DNA of 45,126 bases from the IMG/VR virus record IMGVR_UViG_3300020183_000144, positions 1 through 45,126 of that record; one strand, written 5' to 3'. The stretch's first letter is position 1. Each line of letters begins with the position of its first letter. The notes beneath the pieces were generated by a model. That model saw only the letters and a list, made by a program, of their open reading frames with translations, did not search any database and was not told the DNA's origin. A program made the translations under genes and the position numbers. This document shows, piece by piece, positions 40,217 through 45,126 of the stretch. The DNA comes from a virus.

Positions 40217-40230
40217 CCGGCAACTTAGGT
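40217..40230 (+). promoter_or_regulatory. Late motif copy, CCGGCAACTTAGGT
   Basis: Exact repeat of the 14-mer at 32082-32095, again ending 16 bases before an ATG (40247). Confidence 0.6.
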
Positions 40231-40246
40231 AACCTGCGAGTACCGC

Positions 40247-40387
40247 ATGGAAACCACCGCAATCCTGGCACTTGTGCTGCTGATTATCAGCGAAGTGCTC
40301 CCCTACACCCCCCTGAAGGGCAACGGCATTGTCCAAGAAATTGTGGAGGTGCTCCGCAAGGTCTTCCCCTATAGCGTCAAGAAGTGA
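40247..40387 (+). CDS. Small hydrophobic protein, holin candidate, 46 aa
   Basis: Encodes 46 residues: METTAILALVLLIISEVLPY, then a short polar loop with NG, then a helix ending in basic FPYSVKK. One membrane segment near the N-terminus. Similar short proteins with SEVLPY are known from cyanophages. The next gene's GTG overlaps its stop. A role with the endolysin in lysis is inferred. Confidence 0.65.
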   Translation: METTAILALVLLIISEVLPYTPLKGNGIVQEIVEVLRKVFPYSVKK

Positions 40388-40704
40388 GCCAGCGGGACTA
40401 CCGCATTTGGGCCGCAGTCACCCATGAGGTACTGCGGCTTTGGTGTGATCGGCGCCCCTCGCTCAGGCACAACACCATCGTCAAGGCACTGCTGGAGAAC
40501 ACACGCCCTGACTGGGTGCAGTGGAAGACGGCGGTAGCGATGCGTGAAGTGGATGAGTGGATCACCGAGATGCACCACCAATGGGACGAAGAGCACGCCG
40601 CGGCCATCGCCCCTGTGATCACCGAAGCTCCACCCGATGGAAGCAAAGCGCAGGACCTGCTCGGCGGTGAACTGCGCATCAGAGCACCTTGGACAAAGCA
40701 ATGA
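40384..40704 (+). CDS. Hypothetical protein, 106 aa
   Basis: Encodes 106 residues from a GTG overlapping the upstream stop (GTGA). Trp-rich helical N-terminus (RIWAAVTHEVLRLWCDRRPS), then acidic region. Its stop overlaps the endolysin ATG (ATGA). Part of the lysis cassette by position; no domain recognised. Confidence 0.6.
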   Translation: MSQRDYRIWAAVTHEVLRLWCDRRPSLRHNTIVKALLENTRPDWVQWKTAVAMREVDEWITEMHHQWDEEHAAAIAPVITEAPPDGSKAQDLLGGELRIRAPWTKQ

Positions 40705-41837
40705 GCACCATCAAGCTGCGCGATTTCTTCAAGCACTACAACGGCGAACCCCATCAGGCTGCGGCGATTGACCTGCTGCAAAGCCAGATGCCGCAGTCGC
40801 TGCTTAGGAGTGACGCTGACTGGGTGGTGACCTACAGGGCCACCCCCAAACCAAAGCCCTCAGTGGTTGAAAACACTTGGAACGGCGTAGTTGAGTGCGC
40901 CCGTCGCGCAGGCGCTCGCTACCCAGAACTTGTTGGTGCGCAGTGGGCACTCGAGAGCGGATGGGCTCAGCACACCAGCGGCACTAACAATTACTTCGGT
41001 TTGAAGGGTCCTGGCACCAGCGTTAAGACCCAAGAGGTCGTCAACGGCAAGACCATCACGATCACCGCTGAGTTTCTCAATTTCAGCAGCATCGAGGAGT
41101 GCATCACCTACTTGGTAGATCGCTGGCACCGCGATTGGAAGCAACATAAGGGTGTTAATAACGCCCCCAACCGCGATGATGCGGCTAGGGAACTTGTAAA
41201 GCAGGGCTACGCCACGGACCCCAAGTACGCCGAGAAGCTGATTCATCTAATGAATCAGCAGGCCCCGCTACCCAAAGTACCTGCAGTGAAGCAAGACGGT
41301 GCGTTGATCGAGAAGGTGCCGTACTTCAGCCAGCGCGACTCGACGATTGCGGGCCAGGCGATGCGGATGTGCTTCAGTTCCAGCTGCACCATGCTGGCCG
41401 CCTACCTACGGCCCAACGAGTTGCGAGGCCCAGCAGCAGATGACGTGTACCTCAAGCGTGTGCTGCAGTACGGCGACACCACCGACGCTTCGGCCCAACT
41501 GAAGGCCCTGGAGTATTACGGCATCCGTGCCCGCTTTGTGCAAAACATCGGCTGGGACGACCTGCAGCGTCAGATCGACAACGGTGTTCCTACACCTTGC
41601 GGGTTCCTCCATCACGGAACTAGCAGCGCACCATCTGGTGATGGGCACTGGCTCACCGTGATCGGTTACACGCCTGCAGCGGCCATTGTTCACGATCCCT
41701 TCGGTGAGATGGACGTGGTGAGGGGCACCTACCTGAGCAGCAAAGGCGCCCGTCAGGCGTACAGCCGCAAAAACTGGGGACCCAGGTGGCTGGTCGAAGG
41801 CCCCAAATCAGGTTGGGCGATTTTGGCGGATCGTTAG
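40701..41837 (+). CDS. Two-domain endolysin: glucosaminidase plus C39-like peptidase
   Basis: Encodes 378 residues from the ATG at 40701. The N-terminal domain (about residues 55-190) is GH73-like: LVGAQWALESGW (Glu85 likely catalytic), NNYFGLKG, then FLNFSSIEECITYLVDR. The C-terminal domain (205-378) looks like a papain-fold C39 peptidase: VPYFSQRDST, MRMCFSSSCTMLAAYL (Cys224/Cys229), GDGHWLTVIGY (His316) and VHDPFGE (Asp332). Two activities would cut glycan and peptide bonds of peptidoglycan. A Lys/Pro-rich stretch links the parts of the N-terminus. Last gene of the rightward late block; a leftward gene ends inside its 3' end. Confidence 0.85.
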   Translation: MSTIKLRDFFKHYNGEPHQAAAIDLLQSQMPQSLLRSDADWVVTYRATPKPKPSVVENTWNGVVECARRAGARYPELVGAQWALESGWAQHTSGTNNYFGLKGPGTSVKTQEVVNGKTITITAEFLNFSSIEECITYLVDRWHRDWKQHKGVNNAPNRDDAARELVKQGYATDPKYAEKLIHLMNQQAPLPKVPAVKQDGALIEKVPYFSQRDSTIAGQAMRMCFSSSCTMLAAYLRPNELRGPAADDVYLKRVLQYGDTTDASAQLKALEYYGIRARFVQNIGWDDLQRQIDNGVPTPCGFLHHGTSSAPSGDGHWLTVIGYTPAAAIVHDPFGEMDVVRGTYLSSKGARQAYSRKNWGPRWLVEGPKSGWAILADR

Positions 41838-41981
41838 GTGAGCGCAGTACATCATCCGGGCCAGCTCGTAAACCCACAACGCCTGCCAATCCCGCCTGAA
41901 ATAACGGGTCATACCCGCGTAGGTGACCGAATACACCAACCCGCACGAGGTCTTGTACTGCTCAAAAGTCGGGGCAGACAT
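41808..41981 (-). CDS. Hypothetical protein, 57 aa
   Basis: Encodes 57 residues from the ATG at 41981 (MSAPTFEQYKTSCGLVYSVT, YFRRDWQALWVYELARMMYC). An in-frame ATG at 42029 would add 16 residues but would collide with the divergent start at 42028. Ends 30 bases inside the endolysin gene. Upstream on this strand is CGAGCAACCTAGCG, a late-motif relative, 24 bases before the ATG. Confidence 0.5.
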   Translation of the reverse strand: MSAPTFEQYKTSCGLVYSVTYAGMTRYFRRDWQALWVYELARMMYCAHLTIRQNRPT

Positions 41982-41990
41982 TGCGAGGGG

Positions 41991-42016
41991 GCAACCTTGG
42001 CATAGCGCTAGGTTGC
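41991..42016. promoter_or_regulatory. Divergent motif pair GCAACCT...AGGTTGC
   Basis: GCAACCT (41991-41997) and AGGTTGC (42010-42016) form an inverted repeat with a 12-base spacer between divergent genes starting at 41981 and 42028. Each arm is the CAACCT core of the late motif facing one gene, as at 24776-24797. Confidence 0.5.
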
Positions 42017-42027
42017 TCGGTGTATTC

Positions 42028-42384
42028 ATGACGTTCTCCGACTGGATGGTGCCCGAGTTAAGTGTCAGCGCTGCAGTCGAGTTGGAGAATAGTAAACGGA
42101 TTATAAAAAGCCACGCAGCAAACCACCCTGACAAGATCGTCGAGCTGGCCTGTTCCGCAATGGAGCAGGCTTTTATGTATCAGTCGATCACGCGGAAAGC
42201 AACTAAGCGGATTGCAGAACTGGAGATGACCATGCTTCTGTCGCCACCTGCAACACCTCCAAATCAATCGGAGCAGCCTTGTGGACTACAGGCTCTTCCA
42301 CGACTTCTTCAATGGGTTCTGGCTCGATGGCTTCCGGCTTGTGCGTCATGTGGTAACGCAGCTTGTTCAACGCAACCAAAGTGA
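42028..42384 (+). CDS. Hypothetical protein, 118 aa, overlapping the sigma gene
   Basis: Encodes 118 residues from the ATG at 42028. The first 70 residues (FSDWMVPELSVSAAVELENS, KIVELACSAMEQAFMYQSIT, KRIAELEMTMLL) look like a genuine helical protein ending in an AELE pattern common in small cyanophage proteins. The remainder, rich in Pro, Cys and Ala, overlaps the 3' end of the oppositely oriented sigma factor by 182 bases and may simply be read-through until a stop. Confidence 0.55.
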   Translation: MTFSDWMVPELSVSAAVELENSKRIIKSHAANHPDKIVELACSAMEQAFMYQSITRKATKRIAELEMTMLLSPPATPPNQSEQPCGLQALPRLLQWVLARWLPACASCGNAACSTQPK

Positions 42385-43243
42385 GTTGACGCACCCGCTC
42401 CCGACTGAGATGGACCTCTTGCCCCATCTCTTTCCAGCTAGCGGGCTCTTTCCCGTCAAGGCCAAAGCGTCTGATGATGTAGACCTGCTCCTCTTTGCTG
42501 AGCTGAGGCAGCGCTGATTGGAGCAGCTGCAGATTATCTTGGTCGTCGAAGGAGTCCAGCAGTTCATCCTGCGTTGGAAGTGCATCGTCCCTAAGCATCT
42601 CCAAGAAGGTGCTGGTCTCTTTTTCACCAGCAAGCTTGTCCAAGGAGACGCAGTGCGAACCTCGGGTTGCCATCAGCTCTAGCTCTGAGCGCTTGATGCC
42701 CGTTGCAGCCGCGAGTTCGTCAAGCGTTGGTGTGCGACCCAAGCGGGAGGTTTCTTGGTGCATGATCTTGGTGACCTTGCTCGCGTTCTCCGCAACGTTG
42801 ACAGGTCTACGGATGGCACGCTCTTGGGTGGTGTAGCTGCGGTTGATCGCCTGACGACACCACCAGTAGGCATAGGTGGAGAACTTGTAGCCGCGCTTGG
42901 GATCAAACAGCTCGACAGCGCGGATCAGACCGATGCTGCACTCCTGCACCAGATCAATCATCTCCAAGAAGGAGGTCTTGCGGTTGCTGCGTTTGACGAT
43001 GTAAACGACAAGGCGCAGGTTGGCTTGGACAAAGCGGTTCTTGGCACGCTCGCCTTTGACCACCTCCCGCTTCTCTTGGCGTGTCAACTCACGGCTGGAG
43101 TCACGCAGCTCCATCATCCGCCGCACCTGTTTGCCCAGGTGAATCTCCTCCTCGGGCGTCATCAGCGGGATCTTGCCGATGTTGTCCATGAAGGCATCCA
43201 TCGCGCTGGTGTTGTGGTTCCTCCGGGGTTTGTCTGGTTGCAT
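42203..43243 (-). CDS. RNA polymerase sigma factor, cyanobacterial group 2 type
   Basis: Encodes 346 residues from the ATG at 43243. Region 1.2 (residues 15-45: IGKIPLMTPEEEIHLGKQV), region 2 (67-140: ANLRLVVYIVKRSNRKTSFL, LVQECSIGLIRAVELFDPKR, FSTYAYWWCRQAINR), region 3 and region 4 (245-296: EEQVYIIRRFGLDG, HLSRERVRQLTLVALNKLR) are all present, so it should recognise both -10 and -35 elements. It resembles host RpoD-type group 2 factors, probably redirecting host polymerase. A Glu/Pro-rich C-terminal tail of about 45 residues follows region 4. An upstream in-frame start at 43306 is less likely. Confidence 0.92.
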   Translation of the reverse strand: MQPDKPRRNHNTSAMDAFMDNIGKIPLMTPEEEIHLGKQVRRMMELRDSSRELTRQEKREVVKGERAKNRFVQANLRLVVYIVKRSNRKTSFLEMIDLVQECSIGLIRAVELFDPKRGYKFSTYAYWWCRQAINRSYTTQERAIRRPVNVAENASKVTKIMHQETSRLGRTPTLDELAAATGIKRSELELMATRGSHCVSLDKLAGEKETSTFLEMLRDDALPTQDELLDSFDDQDNLQLLQSALPQLSKEEQVYIIRRFGLDGKEPASWKEMGQEVHLSRERVRQLTLVALNKLRYHMTHKPEAIEPEPIEEVVEEPVVHKAAPIDLEVLQVATEAWSSPVLQSA

Positions 43244-43400
43244 CGCTGCTATGGGTGTCGGTGTAGGAGCGGATGAAGAAAAGGGCGGCTGCAGAAACAG
43301 CCGCACGGATACGGGCGTGGGATTCCAAGGTTTCGTCTTTGAACTCCGGTGCCCAAAATGCTGCGAGGGCTCGCTGTTCCCAGCAATCAGTCTGAGGCAT
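43101..43400 (-). CDS. Possible protein overlapping the sigma gene start
   Basis: ATG at 43400, overlapping the end of the preceding gene by 14 bases, opens a 99-codon frame. The first 50 residues (MPQTDCWEQRALAAFWAPEF, ESHARIRAAVSAAALFFIRS) look like real protein, but the rest overlaps the sigma gene by 143 bases and is low-complexity Gln/Asp/Gly. Either a real overlapping gene or a frame that simply stays open. Confidence 0.4.
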   Translation of the reverse strand: MPQTDCWEQRALAAFWAPEFKDETLESHARIRAAVSAAALFFIRSYTDTHSSDATRQTPEEPQHQRDGCLHGQHRQDPADDARGGDSPGQTGAADDGAA

Positions 43401-43548
43401 CCGCCCCACCACCAGGTGAGCTGTCGAGGAGGTGCTTGCCAAAGGCGATGAAGTTCTCGCGGGTCTGCTTATTGGCCGGCGCAAAGGGAAAGGACTCTTT
43501 CCACCAAGCGTCAAAGAGGTCCGCGATCTGCTCTGCGTTAAAGCTCAT
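43387..43548 (-). CDS. Small hypothetical protein, 53 aa
   Basis: Encodes 53 residues (MSFNAEQIADLFDAWWKESF, PFAPANKQTRENFIAFGKHL). Its ATG overlaps the stop of the upstream gene as ATGA. Small cyanophage proteins with this FPFAPANKQTR style are familiar, function unknown. Confidence 0.65.
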   Translation of the reverse strand: MSFNAEQIADLFDAWWKESFPFAPANKQTRENFIAFGKHLLDSSPGGGADASD

Positions 43549-43726
43549 GTCTGGGTTGTGGGGTCTGTGTGTACTCGATCCAGAGGCCGGTGTAAGTGCT
43601 GCGAAGCGGATGCCCATAAGGGAGATCAGCTCGATTGGACCTGCGGTAGAGGTCTTCCATCAGATCTTGCCTGGCCTGCTGCTCTACTGGGTTGCACTCG
43701 GCCATGTAACTGGGTTGAGTTGGCAT
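43538..43726 (-). CDS. Small hypothetical protein, 62 aa
   Basis: Encodes 62 residues (MPTQPSYMAECNPVEQQARQ, DLMEDLYRRSNRADLPYGHP), with YTGLWIEYTQ near the end. Overlaps the next gene's start by 11 bases. Transcribed leftward between integrase and sigma factor. Confidence 0.65.
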   Translation of the reverse strand: MPTQPSYMAECNPVEQQARQDLMEDLYRRSNRADLPYGHPLRSTYTGLWIEYTQTPQPRHEL

Positions 43727-43751
43727 CTGCCGTAAAAAGAGTTGGAAGATT

Positions 43752-43767
43752 GGGGGCCGTAGCCCCC
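43752..43767. terminator. Hairpin after the integrase gene
   Basis: GGGGGC-CGTA-GCCCCC forms a perfect 6-bp stem 13 bases beyond the integrase stop (43781). The T-run (CTTTTTAC read leftward) comes about 14 bases later instead of immediately, so termination is plausible but not textbook. Confidence 0.55.
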
Positions 43768-43780
43768 ATCGAGATTCCCG

Positions 43781-44635
43781 CTAGACAAGGGGCATCTCGT
43801 AGTTGTTGGTGATGCCGGCGTAGTGCTCCCAGCAGGTTTGGGGAGTGTTGCCGGCCCACTTGGCCACCTGCGTCACAGGGATGCCCTGCTCCAGCAAGGA
43901 ACTGATGAAGGTGTGCCGAAGGTCGTAAGGCCGGTAGCGGTGCTTGATCACACCTTTGTTGTAAAGACGCTGCATAGCGCTGCGGAACGATGTTTGGTAC
44001 GTCTGCCGCGGCCAAGGAAAGACAAAAGGCTCGTTATGCGCCTTTTGCATATCTCTGAGGATCCCGTAGGCGATCTCGTTTAGAGGCACCCACCGTTCTT
44101 TCCCCGTCTTGGTGCGGGTCTGCAGCCCGTGTGTGAGGGTCATGTTCTGGTGGATCCGGCAGCGCCGGTTCTCCCAGTCCACGTCTTCCCACTGCAGGCC
44201 AAACACCTCCGCAGTACGGAGGCCAAGCTGTAGCTGGAAGTTGGCCACCAGATGCCACTTGGCCTCATGGATGGAAGTCAGTCGCAGCGAGGCCATCACG
44301 TCGTCCTGAATCGGCTTGGGGATGACGATGGGCTCAGGTTTCTGGTCTTCCTTGGGTAGGCGGAAGGTGGCCACTGGGTTGCGGCTAACCAGCGCTACGT
44401 CCTCGCTGGCTGCCCAGCGGAACAGCGTTTTGACGTACTGGGCCACCGCTTTGGCGGACTTGGGCGGCTGTTGCTTGAGGATCCAGACCATGGCAAGACG
44501 AGCCTGCTCGGGGTCCTGAAACGGACAGCGCTCCAAGTAGTTGGTCACCTGCGTCCAAGTGGAGGTGGTGCTGGTTGGTGCGACCGAGAGGGCTCGCTCA
44601 GACTTGAAGGCTTCCCAAAGCTCAAGAAGGGTCAT
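43781..44635 (-). CDS. int: Tyrosine recombinase / integrase
   Basis: Encodes 284 residues from the ATG at 44635, which overlaps the upstream stop by 14 bases; an in-frame start at 44650 exists. An N-terminal SAM-like domain (residues 1-95) precedes the catalytic domain. Box I is LGLRTAEVFGLQW (Arg140), then TKTGKERWVPL (Lys176), box II YDLRHTF (Arg240, with Tyr in place of the usual first His), WAGNTPQTCWEHYAG (Asn where His is common) and nucleophile Tyr272. Such substitutions occur in other phage integrases, so it may still be active. It indicates a temperate lifestyle or ancestry. No attP core could be identified. Confidence 0.9.
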   Translation of the reverse strand: MTLLELWEAFKSERALSVAPTSTTSTWTQVTNYLERCPFQDPEQARLAMVWILKQQPPKSAKAVAQYVKTLFRWAASEDVALVSRNPVATFRLPKEDQKPEPIVIPKPIQDDVMASLRLTSIHEAKWHLVANFQLQLGLRTAEVFGLQWEDVDWENRRCRIHQNMTLTHGLQTRTKTGKERWVPLNEIAYGILRDMQKAHNEPFVFPWPRQTYQTSFRSAMQRLYNKGVIKHRYRPYDLRHTFISSLLEQGIPVTQVAKWAGNTPQTCWEHYAGITNNYEMPLV

Positions 44636-44843
44636 TGAGTAACGAGTCAAGGATGGATACGAGTGCGTCCCTGATCCGTAGTGCTTTCGTCGTGTTGACC
44701 CTCACCATCATGTCTGCGTCAGGGTCCTCCTCGTCCACATCCCCAAAAGTGGGTAGGGTCTCAGCAATGCCGGTGGCCGCGTTGGTTGCCTCATTGATGA
44801 GGTGGTGCAGGGTTTGAACCTGCTCTGGGCTTACGGGCGGCAT
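44622..44843 (-). CDS. Small acidic protein upstream of integrase
   Basis: Encodes 73 residues: MPPVSPEQVQTLHHLINEAT, then a very acidic stretch GDVDEEDPDADMM and ALRIRDALVSILDSLLNDPS. Two helices around an acidic loop. Its stop overlaps the integrase start. Its N-terminal portion is repeated at 1-192. Might influence integrase as a small acidic partner, but no family recognised. Confidence 0.75.
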   Translation of the reverse strand: MPPVSPEQVQTLHHLINEATNAATGIAETLPTFGDVDEEDPDADMMVRVNTTKALRIRDALVSILDSLLNDPS

Positions 44844-45126
44844 TAGAAGCAGCAGCTACGGTCGGTCAGATAGTATGAAGCACTTACGTAAGGGTCAACC
44901 CTTTTCTAGCGCTTTTGTCGAGTCCCGTGCGTCTCAGCTCTCAGTGCCGTGGTAGCCGTAACGATCCACCGCCTTCCGCCTGCTGTCGGTGCGTGTGGCC
45001 GCTCTGAGTCTTCGCTTACCGGAGCGAACTTCGCGTGCAAAATCGAGGAACTCTGCTGCACGGTGCAACTCACCTGCTGTAGCAAAAGAGACAGCCGCCC
45101 GCAGCTTGGCCATGGCCTGCTGCCTT
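44652..45126. repeat. Right copy of diverged terminal overlap
   Basis: Matches 1-476 at about 96-97% identity. The last base of the window aligns with base 476 of the left copy. It includes most of the acidic gene and part of the basic 70-aa gene, plus the operator core CTTACGTAAG at 44883-44892. Confidence 0.9.
44934..45126 (-). CDS. Small basic protein, partial (right-end copy)
   Basis: The C-terminal portion of the gene complete at 284-496, cut by the window edge before its start. Protein differs by one Thr to Ala change near the basic stretch; all other differences are synonymous. Confidence 0.75.
   Translation of the reverse strand, partial: RQQAMAKLRAAVSFATAGELHRAAEFLDFAREVRSGKRRLRAATRTDSRRKAVDRYGYHGTES

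Noticed and set aside
39972-40387. Toxin-antitoxin pair
   Set aside because: Two small membrane proteins directly before an endolysin are better explained as lysis genes.
1-45126. Exact direct terminal repeat
   Set aside because: The ends differ at about 15 positions plus one deletion, so this is an overlap of diverged strains, not an identical terminal repeat.
1-45126. tRNA genes and an attP derived from tRNA
   Set aside because: No T-arm consensus with matching acceptor stem was found by eye; no attachment core could be identified next to the integrase.

Overview
The window looks like one nearly complete, circularly arranged genome of a siphovirus-type tailed phage of a unicellular cyanobacterium (Synechococcus/Cyanobium-like). 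The host guess rests on three things: a cyanobacterial-type group 2 sigma factor (42.2-43.2 kb), several small proteins and tail-fibre proteins of the kinds seen in marine and freshwater cyanophages, and high GC (roughly 60% by eye). No host chromosomal genes are visible. The first 476 bases reappear at the right end (44652-45126), but with about 15 substitutions and one deletion. The contig therefore closes on itself, although the two ends come from slightly different strains.

Layout. (1) A leftward early block runs from 5397 down to 284 and continues across the junction to 42203. It holds DUF3310, dCTP deaminase, a family A DNA polymerase, a PAPS-reductase/ATP-pyrophosphatase-like enzyme, several small unknown genes, a tyrosine integrase and the group 2 sigma factor. 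(2) A rightward replication block (5498-11550) has a primase-polymerase/helicase, an iteron-rich probable origin, a ribbon-helix-helix protein, an ssDNA-binding protein and a PD-(D/E)XK exonuclease. (3) A leftward accessory block of unknown genes (15010-11920) has repeated C-rich leaders and ends in strong terminators. (4) A rightward late block (15204-41837) holds terminase, portal, head genes, capsid, a second sigma-like protein, the tail tube, tape measure, tail tip and fibres, a frameshifted tail chaperone, and a lysis cassette with a two-domain endolysin. A two-gene connector pair in the middle of the late block (23887-24770) is inverted.

Regulation. Early regions carry variants of an 18-bp palindrome, perfect at 15056-15073, with TTAC/GTAA half-sites. 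The late block carries a different motif, close to CCGGMAAYYTAGG, 16-21 nt before the start codon of ten rightward genes, mostly ones that are not translationally coupled to the gene before. Because the phage encodes a full group 2 sigma factor and a short region-2/3-only sigma-like protein inside the late block, a dedicated late sigma/promoter pair is the most interesting hypothesis here. Other strong signals are the iteron cluster after the helicase gene, a second CCATTCA repeat cluster, a textbook GGGAAAG -1 frameshift site, and a tiny membrane-anchored helix-turn-helix protein.

Function names come from reading motifs in the translated sequence; no similarity search was run.
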